NCBI GenBank assembly: GCA_964610155.1 | Contig: CAZSUY010000009.1 | Coordinates: 41,866-105,865 of the forward strand | DNA length: 64,000 bases | Direction: 5' to 3' | From: JAFGBM01 sp964610155 | GTDB taxonomy: Bacteria; Actinomycetota; Actinomycetes; Actinomycetales; Demequinaceae | In this document: positions 1-8,834 of the stretch, piece by piece | How the letters are laid out: each line of letters starts with the position of its first letter | Numbering within the stretch: the stretch's first letter is position 1 | Program-made: the position numbers and the translations under genes | Notes under the pieces: model-generated | Told to the model about the DNA's origin: nothing | The model's input: only the letters and a program-made list of their open reading frames with translations | Database searches by the model: none

Positions 1-918
1 GTACCCGGCCACCTGCAGGATGACCGACACCATGACGATGACGAAGAGCCCCCCCATGATGGCGGCGAGAATCTCGGTGCGGGACACGATCGAGAACCCG
101 GCGATGGCACCCCCTAGGGCGAGGGCGCCGGTGTCCCCCAGGAATATCCTCGCCGGTTGGGCGTTCCACCAGAGGAAACCGAAGGCGGCACCTGTGATAG
201 CCGAGGCCAGGATCGCGAGATCCCCGGGATCCCTGACCTCGTAGCAGTTCGGAAGGGCGTCGAGACTCTTGCACCACTGATTGCCTTGCCAAATCCCCAC
301 CAGGGTGTACGCGCCGAAGAAGATCATCGAGGCTCCCGTCGCCAGACCGTCCAGACCGTCCGTCAGGTTGACGGCGTTCGACCAGGCGGTAATTAGGAAA
401 TTGGCCCAGAGGACGAAGAGCACCACCCCGAGGCCCACCCCCCACACGGCCAGATCGATTTGGGTGTCTCGGAGAAACGAGATGTTGGTCGACGCCGGCG
501 TGACGCCGTGGGAATCGGCAAATCTGAGCGCGAGCACCCCGAAAGTGATACCCACCGCTCCTTGGCCGAGGATCTTCCACCGGGCCTTGAGCCCGAGGGA
601 GCGCTCCTTCGAAATCTTGATGGCGTCGTCTATGAATCCGATGAGGCCAAGCCCGACCATGAGCCCGACGACGAGCACGGCGGAGGCATGGATCGGCCGT
701 GCCATGATGACGCTTGCCCCCAACCACCCCACGATCGTCGCCAGGATCAGAACGACTCCACCCATGGTCGGGGTGCCTCGCTTGACGTGGTGAGAGGCGG
801 GTCCATCGTGCCTGATGAACTGCCCAAAATGACGCTTGGTGAGGTAACGGATGAAGATCGGCGTGCCCAAGAGGGACACGACGAGGGCAATCCCTCCGGC
901 GAGAACGACTGCAATCAT
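1..918 (-). CDS. mraY: Phospho-N-acetylmuramoyl-pentapeptide transferase MraY, partial
   Basis: This integral membrane enzyme transfers phospho-MurNAc-pentapeptide to undecaprenyl phosphate, making lipid I. The translated minus strand begins MIAVVLAGGI and has the family motif KRGTPTMGG near residue 49. It is still in frame at the window edge, where it reads SVILQVAGY, a segment near the C-terminus of MraY. About 306 residues are visible, so roughly 30-50 are lost beyond base 1. The ATG overlaps the murF stop by four bases (ATGA), implying translational coupling. It is the last visible gene of the dcw operon that starts at mraZ. The truncation is caused by the window boundary, not by a mutation. 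Confidence 0.95.
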   Translation of the reverse strand, partial: MIAVVLAGGIALVVSLLGTPIFIRYLTKRHFGQFIRHDGPASHHVKRGTPTMGGVVLILATIVGWLGASVIMARPIHASAVLVVGLMVGLGLIGFIDDAIKISKERSLGLKARWKILGQGAVGITFGVLALRFADSHGVTPASTNISFLRDTQIDLAVWGVGLGVVLFVLWANFLITAWSNAVNLTDGLDGLATGASMIFFGAYTLVGIWQGNQWCKSLDALPNCYEVRDPGDLAILASAITGAAFGFLWWNAQPARIFLGDTGALALGGAIAGFSIVSRTEILAAIMGGLFVIVMVSVILQVAGY

Positions 919-2276
919 CGAGCCTCCCCCACGAGTCGATCTGCCAGTCTCCACAGTCCCGAATCGTGGGAAGACTTGACGAGCACGGTATCACCGGGAA
1001 GGAGGGCGCCCTCAAGAAAAGCATCCGCCTCCTCGATGGATGCAAGCAACACCGCGTCTCCGACGAATCCATCCCGCACGGCAGCATCGTACGCGGCCTT
1101 GGTCCCAGCCCCAACGACCACGAGGCCGTCGAGTCGGAGTCGGACCGCCAATGTGCCCAGTTCCTCGTGCGCCTCGATTGATGCGGGACCCATCTCAAGC
1201 ATCTCCCCGATCACCGCGACGGCGCGCCCTGTCGCCATCTCCTTGAGGGCTAGGAACGCCGCCCGCATGCTTTCGGGGGACGCGTTATATGTGTCGTCGA
1301 TGATCGTGACTCCATCCAGGCGCTCGATGATGTCCATACGGTGCGGGCTCATGGCTGTAGCCTCGCTCAAGCGAACCGCCACGTCGTCGATCCCGATTCC
1401 CTGGCTTAGGGCGACGGCGGCGGCCGCTAGGGCATTCGTAACGTTGTGCTTTCCGGCGAGTCTCAGGGCGACCTCGGCCCTCTCTCTCCCCGAGGCCAAT
1501 ACGAACCGCGCCCGGCCCGCCTCCATCCTCAAGCCCTCGGCCCTGACATCACCGTGATCGATCCCAAACATGATCGCTCCCGGCGCAAGGGCTGCCATCG
1601 CCGCGGCCCGCGGGTCATCCGCGTTGAGGATTACCGTCGCTCCCTCGGCCCGCCCCGTGACGATCTCCGCCTTCGCCCGAGCAACCTCCTCGATCGACGA
1701 ATACCCCCCGAGGTGCGCGGTGCCGACCACAAGAGCGACGGCAATGTCGGGAGGCGCAATCCCGCATAGATAGGCAATGTGCCCGACCCCGCTGGCGCCC
1801 ATCTCTAGAACGAGATTCTGTGTGCTCTCATCCGCCCTGAGCACCGTGAGGGGAAGGCCGATCTCATTGTTGTATGAGCCAACGGGGACGACCACCCCGG
1901 GAAGAAGCTGGGCGAGGAGATCCTTTGTCGTGGTTTTTCCGACGGAGCCCGTCACCCCAACAACGATGGGGCCACCGGTCTTCTTGAGGGCTTTGAGGTA
2001 CTCCCGAGCCAAGAGGCCGAGGGCCATCGCGCCATCACCGACCAGGATGTGTGGCTCACGAACGGGTTGGGTGACCAAGTGAAGGACGGCTCCGGCGGCC
2101 GTGGCGGCATGGACGAATTCGTGCCCGTCCACCCGTTCCCCCGGCAGGGCAACATACAGAGCCCCTTCGCCAACCTCCCTGGAATCCTTGACGACACTCG
2201 TCACGGTGATCGCCGGATCCGCCGAGAGTTTGCCCTCGACGGCTCCTGCGATCCACTCGGCAGATACTCCTCTCAT
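915..2276 (-). CDS. murF: UDP-MurNAc-tripeptide D-alanyl-D-alanine ligase MurF
   Basis: MurF adds D-Ala-D-Ala to UDP-MurNAc-tripeptide in the cytoplasm using ATP, completing the pentapeptide that MraY uses. The 453-residue product has the Mur-ligase P-loop GVTGSVGKTTTKD at residues 107-119 and a normal three-domain length. It overlaps murE upstream and mraY downstream by four bases each, so translation of murE, murF and mraY is probably coupled. No irregularity is seen. Identification rests on the P-loop variant, length and position directly after murE. Confidence 0.96.
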   Translation of the reverse strand: MRGVSAEWIAGAVEGKLSADPAITVTSVVKDSREVGEGALYVALPGERVDGHEFVHAATAAGAVLHLVTQPVREPHILVGDGAMALGLLAREYLKALKKTGGPIVVGVTGSVGKTTTKDLLAQLLPGVVVPVGSYNNEIGLPLTVLRADESTQNLVLEMGASGVGHIAYLCGIAPPDIAVALVVGTAHLGGYSSIEEVARAKAEIVTGRAEGATVILNADDPRAAAMAALAPGAIMFGIDHGDVRAEGLRMEAGRARFVLASGRERAEVALRLAGKHNVTNALAAAAVALSQGIGIDDVAVRLSEATAMSPHRMDIIERLDGVTIIDDTYNASPESMRAAFLALKEMATGRAVAVIGEMLEMGPASIEAHEELGTLAVRLRLDGLVVVGAGTKAAYDAAVRDGFVGDAVLLASIEEADAFLEGALLPGDTVLVKSSHDSGLWRLADRLVGEAR

Positions 2277-3853
2277 GAACCGCTCCCCGGGTTATCTCTT
2301 CCCCCGCGATCCTGCCTTGCCCTGACGAGACGCTCGTGCGCGGCCTTGAGGGCGTCCCTGTCGTTGTAGCGATGGAATACGCCAGCAATCTCCTGCGTGG
2401 GCTCGTGCCCCTTTCCCGTGACGATGACGGTGTCGCCTGGGCCGGCGAGTTCCAGACCCCTTCCGACGGCGTCCCACCGGGGAGAGACCTCCTCGAATCC
2501 GTCGAGATTGGGCCTCACCTTTTCGATCCCCGCGCGAATGGCCGCGCGGATGGCGGCTGGATCCTCAGACCTCGGGTTCTCGTCCGTCAGGACGATCACG
2601 TCGGCCAGCCGGGCCGCAATCTCCCCCATAACCGGACGCTTCCCCTGGTCACGGTCGCCGTCCGAACCAAAGACGAGGATGAGACGACCGGGGGTGATCG
2701 GACGCACTCCCTCAAGGGCTAGGACGAGGGCGTCCGGGGTGTGGGCGTAGTCGACAATGGCGAGGGGATCCTCGGGACCCCTCTCGACGACTCGCTCCAT
2801 CCGGCCGGGGATCTCGTGAGCCATGGCGACCCCCGCGATCGCTTCCTCGATAGGGACCCCGGCCTCCGAGGCGGCAATGATGGCCATCGCGGCATTGGAG
2901 ACGTTCACGAGCCCGGGGAGGGGACTGAAAGCCTCGAAGCGGGTCTTTCCCGGCCCGATGAGCTCAAAGGTCGATCCGACCCCGTCGAGGCCGATACTTG
3001 CTCCCTCCACCCTCCAGTCCGCGGGTCCCGTCTCCGCTCGGGTTGCGACGGTGACGACCGGGATCCTCACCTGCTTGGCCAGTCGAGCGCCGTATTCGTC
3101 ATCGACACATACGACCCCTCGCCGTGACCGCCCCGGGTCGAAGAGCCGAGCCTTGTCGGCCAGGTATCCGTCCATCGTCTCGTGGAAGTCGAGATGGTCC
3201 CATTGGAGATTAGTGAAGACGGCTACGGCGAATTCTGATCCACTGATTCGATGGAGGGCGGCGGCGTGGGAGGAGACCTCCGTCGTCGCCGCCGAACATC
3301 CCACATCGAGCATGCGCGCAAACAAGGCTTGAAGCGCCGGGGCCTCGACCGTTGTCCTTGGGCTCTCGACAGCCTCGTCACCGATTCGATGCTCCACCGT
3401 CCCCAGTACCCCCGTCCGGGCGTGTGTACGACGGAGGGCGGCATCGATGAAGTAGGTGGTCGTGGTCTTCCCGTTCGTTCCCGTCACCCCAATTAGGGTC
3501 AATCGCCGGGACGGATCCCCATAGATCGCGGCCGCGGCCTGGCCAATGGCGATCCTTGGCTCGGGGCTGACGAGCAGGGGCACACCCAACCCGGCTGTCA
3601 TGCCTACCCCGTCGGTGTCGGTCAGCACCGCGAGCGCTCCCGCCGCGACGGCCTCGGCCGCGAATAGTGCGCCGTGGACCTTGAGCCCCGGCAGGGCCCC
3701 GAATAGGTCACCCGGCCTGACGTCGCGGCTGTCGACGGTGGCCCCGGTGATGACCGCATCGCCAGATCCTTTCAGGTCTGCACCCGTTCGCTCCGATACT
3801 TGAGCGAGACGGATCGCCTCTGGACGTGACGGCCGAAGTTCCATCTCCCCCAC
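2273..3853 (-). CDS. murE: UDP-MurNAc-dipeptide meso-diaminopimelate ligase MurE
   Basis: MurE adds the third stem-peptide residue to UDP-MurNAc-dipeptide. The 526-residue product has the P-loop GVTGTNGKTTT at 122-132, the lysine that is carbamylated in the family (DKARLF, about K234), and DENPRSE at 424-430. That last motif corresponds to the DNPR motif of meso-diaminopimelate-adding enzymes, rather than lysine-adding ones. dapA, dapB and dapF elsewhere in the window fit meso-DAP peptidoglycan. The listed start is a GTG; an ATG three codons in (3844) is an alternative, but GGGGGAG sits directly against it, which is too close for a normal ribosome site. Confidence 0.95.
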   Translation of the reverse strand: MGEMELRPSRPEAIRLAQVSERTGADLKGSGDAVITGATVDSRDVRPGDLFGALPGLKVHGALFAAEAVAAGALAVLTDTDGVGMTAGLGVPLLVSPEPRIAIGQAAAAIYGDPSRRLTLIGVTGTNGKTTTTYFIDAALRRTHARTGVLGTVEHRIGDEAVESPRTTVEAPALQALFARMLDVGCSAATTEVSSHAAALHRISGSEFAVAVFTNLQWDHLDFHETMDGYLADKARLFDPGRSRRGVVCVDDEYGARLAKQVRIPVVTVATRAETGPADWRVEGASIGLDGVGSTFELIGPGKTRFEAFSPLPGLVNVSNAAMAIIAASEAGVPIEEAIAGVAMAHEIPGRMERVVERGPEDPLAIVDYAHTPDALVLALEGVRPITPGRLILVFGSDGDRDQGKRPVMGEIAARLADVIVLTDENPRSEDPAAIRAAIRAGIEKVRPNLDGFEEVSPRWDAVGRGLELAGPGDTVIVTGKGHEPTQEIAGVFHRYNDRDALKAAHERLVRARQDRGGRDNPGSGS

Positions 3854-3855
3854 GA

Positions 3856-5706
3856 CTAACCCCAGGTCAAAGGGTAGTGCGTGACCGTCGAATCACTCGG
3901 GGGCACCCCGAGGGACCGTAGTGCGTCCGAGGTGACGTCGGCGAATATCGGCCCGGCGGCGGAGCCACCGTAGATCTTCTTTGTCGGGTTATAGAGGATC
4001 ACTGACACGACGATACGCGGATCATCGGCCGGTGCGATGCCAATGAAGGAGGCCACGATATCGGTCATCCCCCCGTTCTCGTCCGCCGCCTGCGCCGTCC
4101 CCGTCTTCCCGGCGATGCGATAGCCGGGCACCTTCGCCGCCTCTCCCGTCCCGTCGGAAACGACCGATTCCAGCATGAGCATCAATTCCTCGGCCGTCTC
4201 TTCGGAGACGACCCTCTGGGGCTCCGCCCGGGAGACGGTTGTGACCGTGCCATCCTGGGACCTCAAACCCGAGACGACGGTTGGGGAGATCAGCATTCCG
4301 CCATTGGCGATCGTCGCGTACACCTGAGCCGTTTGCATCGCCGTCACGGAGACGCCCTGTCCGAACAACACGGTGTAGCGGGTGCGTCCATCCCAATTCT
4401 TCATGTCGTGGAGAATCCCCGCCGATTCCCCGGGAAGGCCTACCCCCGTTGATTCACCGAAACCGAAAGCCTCGAGGTAGGAGTAGCGCTGGTCAATGGT
4501 GAGGCGCTCCCCCACCTGAACAGTGCCGGTATTCGACGATTTCGCGAGAATCCCGGTGAGGGTGAGGTTGAGTCTTGCGTGCTCGTGAGAATCGTGGAAG
4601 GTCTGCCCATTCGACGTCGTGTACTGGTCCGGCGCCACGAATCGGTCGGTGGGGGTCGCGAGTCCCTCCTCAAGCACCGCGGCCATGGTGATGACCTTTC
4701 CGGTCGAGCCTGGCTCGAACACGGCCGAGACCGCCCGAGACCCGCGGTCCTCGGCGCCCGATTGGCCGGGGTGATTCGGGTCGACGGTCTTCGAATCTGC
4801 GAGCACGTACACCTCGCCGGTCTTGACGTCCATGATGATGACGGATCCCCATTCCGCACCGGTCTCCCTCACCCCCTGCTCGAGTCGCTCCTGGACCTGC
4901 CACTGCATATCGCGGTCGATGGTGGTGATGAGCGTCTGGCCCGGAATGGCCGGGCTCTCCTGCCGCACCCCCGTGGGAATGACGACGTTTCCCCCTCCCT
5001 TCTCGTATGTGAGCGAACCCGGCGTCCCGAGGAGCTGATCCTCATAGGCATGCTCAAGGCCTGCGATCCCCCAAATCCCGTTCCTGTCGGACATCCCTCC
5101 AACAAATCCGATGACGTTGCCGGCGACGTCCCCATTGGGGTAGATACGTTGCGAAGTTGGCTCACCCTCAATCCCCACGATTCCCTCGGCCCGGATGAGG
5201 GTCCAGGTCTCGGGGGTGATGTCCTTCGCGATGTAGGTGAAACTCGAACCCCCCGTGAGCGAGGCCTCGAGCGAGGCCTCGTCCAACCCCAAGATGGGGG
5301 CGAGGATCGACGCGGCATCGGAGGGGCCTGCCACAATTGCCTGGCCGCCCTGGGTGCGCTTCCAGTCGGCCACCTTCTGCTGGTTCACCCACACGTGATA
5401 ACGATCGACCGAGGTTGCCAGGACGACCCCATCCCTGTCGACGATATCCGCCCTGGGAACGGAGATCTCCGAGGTCGTCAGGCGCTGGGCAAGAGCGTGC
5501 TCGGCTAGGTTGTCGGCATCGATCGCCTGGATCTCAATGAGTCGGAAGGCGAACAATGCGAGAACCATCATCGCGAAGACCGTCATCATGGCCTGGCGAC
5601 CGCGGGGGTCGCCTATGCTCGGGGGTGGCGTGCCGGGCCGTCTCGGCTGTCGCGGCGCCGCCCCGACGGATCGCGTCCGGGTCGGGGAGGCGTTGGTGAC
5701 CCTCAT
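3856..5706 (-). CDS. ftsI: Division transpeptidase (class B penicillin-binding protein, FtsI type)
   Basis: This class B PBP cross-links septal peptidoglycan in the periplasmic-side cell envelope. The 616-residue protein has a basic, Pro-rich cytoplasmic tail (1-38), one membrane segment (about 39-57), a PBP dimerisation region, and a transpeptidase domain. Active-site motifs are intact: S334-T-G-K337, S390-S-N392 and K534-T-G-T537. It overlaps the ftsL-like gene by four bases (ATGA) and is separated from murE by two bases. The position between ftsL and murE marks it as the septal rather than the elongation enzyme. Confidence 0.95.
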   Translation of the reverse strand: MRVTNASPTRTRSVGAAPRQPRRPGTPPPSIGDPRGRQAMMTVFAMMVLALFAFRLIEIQAIDADNLAEHALAQRLTTSEISVPRADIVDRDGVVLATSVDRYHVWVNQQKVADWKRTQGGQAIVAGPSDAASILAPILGLDEASLEASLTGGSSFTYIAKDITPETWTLIRAEGIVGIEGEPTSQRIYPNGDVAGNVIGFVGGMSDRNGIWGIAGLEHAYEDQLLGTPGSLTYEKGGGNVVIPTGVRQESPAIPGQTLITTIDRDMQWQVQERLEQGVRETGAEWGSVIIMDVKTGEVYVLADSKTVDPNHPGQSGAEDRGSRAVSAVFEPGSTGKVITMAAVLEEGLATPTDRFVAPDQYTTSNGQTFHDSHEHARLNLTLTGILAKSSNTGTVQVGERLTIDQRYSYLEAFGFGESTGVGLPGESAGILHDMKNWDGRTRYTVLFGQGVSVTAMQTAQVYATIANGGMLISPTVVSGLRSQDGTVTTVSRAEPQRVVSEETAEELMLMLESVVSDGTGEAAKVPGYRIAGKTGTAQAADENGGMTDIVASFIGIAPADDPRIVVSVILYNPTKKIYGGSAAGPIFADVTSDALRSLGVPPSDSTVTHYPLTWG

Positions 5707-6029
5707 CCCTGACCACCCGCGCGTCGAACCGTCCCGTCCTCAAGCGAGATGTATCCCACCTCGGTCGCCTGGACCATCCCAAGTTCGGCCGCCTGCTCGA
5801 CGAGATTCTGGGGAGCCGAATGGGCTTCGAGTTCGAGGAGGAGGTCGGCCCTGCGCTCAAGGAGGTTCGCGGTCTCGATGAGCAGGTCCCTGCCTTGGTA
5901 TGCCCCGGCCGCCATGGTTGTGTTGAGAAGAAGAACGGAGACGAGGGTGCCGACGATGATGGTCACGCATAGGGTGACAAAGGGCACGATGGCGTTCGGC
6001 CTGGGTGAGGAGCTAGGCGCGATGCTCAT
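5703..6029 (-). CDS. ftsL: FtsL-like divisome protein
   Basis: This small bitopic membrane protein (108 residues) has one membrane span at about residues 15-35 followed by a leucine-rich, coiled-coil-prone segment (about 45-80) ending in a short acidic and basic tail. FtsL partners with the FtsB-type protein and FtsI at the septum. Sequence conservation in this family is poor, so the call rests on size, topology and position between rsmH and ftsI, with four-base overlaps on both sides. A general septum formation initiator family label would also fit. Confidence 0.75.
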   Translation of the reverse strand: MSIAPSSSPRPNAIVPFVTLCVTIIVGTLVSVLLLNTTMAAGAYQGRDLLIETANLLERRADLLLELEAHSAPQNLVEQAAELGMVQATEVGYISLEDGTVRRAGGQG

Positions 6030-7000
6030 GCCGCGCTCCTCCCCCGCGGGGTCTTGCGGGTTCGCTCGGCCGCGCGCAAACGTGCGGATTTGCTCCTAGG
6101 ATTCACCCTGATCTCGGCCTCGGGAGCCTTCTCGGCTCCCCGCGTGAGCAGCCGGAGGTACGGTTCGTCCTCCTCCCGAATGACGGGCATTCCGTGCGGT
6201 GCGCTCACCTTGGCCCCCTCCGCAAGCGTGTGCTTGACGAGGCGATCCTCGAGCGAGTGGTACGAGAGAACGGCGATCCGTGCACCAATATCCAAAGACT
6301 CGATGGCCCGAGGAAGGGCGCGGCCCAGAAGATCAATCTCACCATTGACCGCGATCCGTAGTGCCTGAAACGTGCGCTTGGAGGGATTCCCCCCCTCCGT
6401 CCGTGCCACGGCTGGGATCGAGGCCCTCACGAGATCCGCCAGGTCTCCGCTCCTCAGGATGGGAGCCGTGTCCCGCCGACGAATGATCGCTCGGGCAATC
6501 TTCTTGGAGTACCGCTCCTCGCCATACTCCTTGAGGATCCGAGAAATCTCTTCCTCCGGCTCGTCCCTGAGGATATCTGCGGCCGTGGTGATGTCCTCCT
6601 GATTCATCCGCATGTCGAGGGGGGCATCCTTGGCGTAGCTGAATCCCCTCTCAGCCTCGTCTATCTGAAGCGATGACACCCCGAGGTCGAAGAGGATCCC
6701 ATCGGCCTTCGTCACCCCCGCACGCTCAAGCGCCCCCTCGATGTCATCGAATTCGGCCCAATGCGAGAGGAATCGTTCCCCATACTGGGTGAGGCGCTCA
6801 CCGGCGACCGCCAGGGCGGCGGCGTCCCGATCGATCCCAACGATCGTCACGTAGGGGCAGGCCTTGAGTAGGGCCTCGGTGTGGCCACCAAGCCCGACCG
6901 TGCCATCGATCGCCACGGCTCCCGGCCGGTCGAGGGCGGGAGCGAGCAACTCGATACACCGGTCGAGCATGACCGGAACGTGCCCTTGAACGGCGTCCAC
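6026..7000 (-). CDS. rsmH: 16S rRNA m4C1402 methyltransferase RsmH
   Basis: RsmH methylates N4 of C1402 in the 16S rRNA decoding site using SAM. The open frame runs upstream to 7609, but the family N-terminus (VDAVQGHVPVML) begins at a GTG at base 7000. That GTG is preceded by GGAGGAAGGAG about 3-9 bases upstream, which decides the start. The protein is then 324 residues, normal for RsmH. The SAM-binding segment DGTVGLGGHTEALL follows shortly after the start. A 139-base gap with no obvious gene separates it from mraZ; it overlaps ftsL by four bases. Confidence 0.95.
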   Translation of the reverse strand: MDAVQGHVPVMLDRCIELLAPALDRPGAVAIDGTVGLGGHTEALLKACPYVTIVGIDRDAAALAVAGERLTQYGERFLSHWAEFDDIEGALERAGVTKADGILFDLGVSSLQIDEAERGFSYAKDAPLDMRMNQEDITTAADILRDEPEEEISRILKEYGEERYSKKIARAIIRRRDTAPILRSGDLADLVRASIPAVARTEGGNPSKRTFQALRIAVNGEIDLLGRALPRAIESLDIGARIAVLSYHSLEDRLVKHTLAEGAKVSAPHGMPVIREEDEPYLRLLTRGAEKAPEAEIRVNPRSKSARLRAAERTRKTPRGRSAA

Positions 7001-7139
7001 GCGCTCCTTCCTCCGACTCAGAGAAGTGAAGGTGGCTCCTTCGTGTCCCGTGGTCTCCCTCCGGCGGCTCTGAGACGGGGAAGTGTCCCAGAGAGCGCTC
7101 GGGAGGAGGCCGCACGACACGATGAAAGGCCTCTCTCCG

Positions 7140-7604
7140 CTATAGGCTGTCGACCACCTCCCTGGCCGTCTCGGCATAATCCTCTTCGTGACGCGTGAGG
7201 TATTCGGCCCACGCCGCGGCGTCCCAGATCTCGACCCGTGAACCAAGCCCGACGACTGCCACGTCACGGTCGATACCCGCGTACGCCTGAAGCGCGGGGC
7301 TAATGGGGACCCGGCCCTGCTTGTCGGGTACTTCATCGCTCGCGTAGGCGAGGAATCCGCGGAGATAGTCTCGTGCGCCCTTGTTCTCGAGGGGCGCACG
7401 GCGTAACCGGTCATGGATGGTGTGGAACTCATCGATCGGGAAGACGAAGACACATCGGTCGAGTCCCCTGGTACACACGAGCCCCGTCGCGAGACGGGGG
7501 CGAAACTTGGCGGGAAGGATGAGCCGGCCCTTCTCGTCGAGTCGGGGCGTGAAGGTGCCCAGAAAGACCCCGGAGGGGCCCATACCGAGAACACCTTCCT
7601 CCAT
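7140..7604 (-). CDS. mraZ: Transcriptional regulator MraZ
   Basis: MraZ is an AbrB-fold DNA-binding protein that in studied bacteria binds direct repeats before its own gene and tunes the dcw cluster. Two SpoVT-AbrB-like repeats are visible: FLGTFTPRLDEKGR with LILPAKFR near the N-terminus, and DKQGRVPISPAL in the middle. The start at 7604 is preceded by AAGGAGG nine bases away and gives 154 residues. An internal ATG at 7583 (147 residues) also has a GAGGAAGG-like site and cannot be excluded. It is the first gene of the minus-strand cluster. Confidence 0.93.
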   Translation of the reverse strand: MEEGVLGMGPSGVFLGTFTPRLDEKGRLILPAKFRPRLATGLVCTRGLDRCVFVFPIDEFHTIHDRLRRAPLENKGARDYLRGFLAYASDEVPDKQGRVPISPALQAYAGIDRDVAVVGLGSRVEIWDAAAWAEYLTRHEEDYAETAREVVDSL

Positions 7605-7620
7605 CTCAACTCGCCTCCTT

Positions 7621-7670
7621 GTGCCCAATCACTCCCGTTCGCTCCACTTTACTCCACTTCCCCCCACTTC
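7621..7670 (-). promoter_or_regulatory. Predicted MraZ operator: five tandem 10-bp units
   Basis: Read on the minus strand the units are GAAGTGGGGG, GAAGTGGAGT, AAAGTGGAGC, GAACGGGAGT and GATTGGGCAC, ending directly before the mraZ ribosome site. The TGG/GGG core recurs exactly every 10 bases, which matches the TGGGN-N5 spacing known for MraZ sites. Autoregulation of mraZ and the cluster is inferred. The last unit is the most diverged. Confidence 0.75.
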
Positions 7671-7766
7671 TGGCAAGGGGATACCCTCTTTTTTGCTCTG
7701 ATGCCCCAAGACTCAGGTTCGGCACCGAAGGCCGTGCCCCCGAACGCGAGGAGTTCTCCGATCGCC

Positions 7767-7772
7767 TAGGCT
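7767..7772 (+). promoter_or_regulatory. Candidate -10 element (TAGGCT) for the moxR operon
   Basis: TAGGCT lies 30 bases before the moxR ATG. It would give a leader of about 24 bases containing the GAGGAG ribosome site. TAGGCT also recurs before thyX and recA. No convincing -35 hexamer is seen. Confidence 0.35.
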
Positions 7773-7802
7773 CTGAGTTACCAGGCACGACGAGGAGTCC
7801 AT

Positions 7803-8834
7803 ATGAACCAGCCACTGCCCTCCGAGCCCGAGCTCGTCGAGATAGCCGACGTCATAACGAAGATCAGGGGGGCCATCTCTTCCGTCCTCTCCGGACTCGA
7901 TCCCGCCATATATTCGACCCTCGCGGTCGTGCTGGCGGAGGGGCATATCCTCATTGAGGACGTCCCCGGAGTGGGAAAGACCACGCTCGCCAGGGCCCTC
8001 GCAAAATCCATCGATTGCACGGTTGGCCGGATCCAATTCACCCCCGATCTTCTGCCTGCGGACGTCACGGGGGTCAGCATCTTTCGGGCAGGGGAAAAAG
8101 AGTTCGAGTTCCGTCCAGGCCCGGTCTTCGCGAATGTTGTCATCGCCGACGAGATCAATCGAGCCTCCCCCAAGACCCAATCCGCGCTCCTTGAGGCCAT
8201 GCAGGAGCGGTGCGTCACCGTCGATGGCACCACCCATTCACTCCCGTCACCCTTCCTCGTAGTTGCCACCCAGAATCCCATTGAGATGGAAGGGACGTAC
8301 CCCCTCCCCGAGGCCCAACGCGACCGATTCATGGCGCAGGTCAAGGTGGGCTACCCAGCCGCGCGGGACGAGATGGTCATGCTCGAAAGCCACGATGGCG
8401 ATGACCCGCTCAAGAGACTCCACCCGGTCACCGACGGCGCCACGCTCGCCCGAATGATCACCCTCACCCGGGGCGTATTCGGGGCACCGGCAATCAAGCA
8501 GTACATCGTTGATATCGTCACCTCAACACGCAACGAACCCGGCCTCAGGCTCGGTGCCTCTCCCCGGGCATCCCTCCAACTCCTCGCCGCCGCAAAAGCC
8601 AGGGCCGCGATGTCCGGTCGAAACCACGTCCTTCCCGACGACATCAAGGCCCTGGCGGTACCCGTGCTCGCCCACCGGATGCTCCTCAGCACCGAGGCTC
8701 GGCTCGCTGGCCGCACTGCCACCCAGATCATCACCGACACGCTCCAGCGGACCCCCATCCCCACCGAGGCGAGGGACATGGTGGCGCCGCCCCCACCAGC
8801 ACCCCCCGCGCAGCGGGGCGCTACACGTCGATGA
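7803..8834 (+). CDS. MoxR-family AAA+ ATPase
   Basis: This 343-residue MoxR-type AAA+ ATPase is a presumed chaperone-like motor acting with the co-transcribed DUF58 and transglutaminase proteins. It has a Walker A at about 53-60 (DVPGVGKT), a Walker B at 113-118 (VIADEI), a sensor-like segment VATQNPIEMEGTYPLPEAQ, and a C-terminal lid. The start has GAGGAG five bases upstream. It overlaps the next gene by four bases (ATGA). The exact client is unknown. It diverges from mraZ across a 198-base region. Confidence 0.93.
   Translation: MNQPLPSEPELVEIADVITKIRGAISSVLSGLDPAIYSTLAVVLAEGHILIEDVPGVGKTTLARALAKSIDCTVGRIQFTPDLLPADVTGVSIFRAGEKEFEFRPGPVFANVVIADEINRASPKTQSALLEAMQERCVTVDGTTHSLPSPFLVVATQNPIEMEGTYPLPEAQRDRFMAQVKVGYPAARDEMVMLESHDGDDPLKRLHPVTDGATLARMITLTRGVFGAPAIKQYIVDIVTSTRNEPGLRLGASPRASLQLLAAAKARAAMSGRNHVLPDDIKALAVPVLAHRMLLSTEARLAGRTATQIITDTLQRTPIPTEARDMVAPPPPAPPAQRGATRR

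Noticed and set aside
460..1557. 365-codon plus-strand open frame over mraY and murF
   Set aside because: It lies antisense to two well-supported genes and shows no domain.
7001..7609. Long N-terminal extension of rsmH running across mraZ
   Set aside because: The extension is mraZ coding sequence in another frame; a GTG with a strong ribosome site at 7000 starts the true protein.
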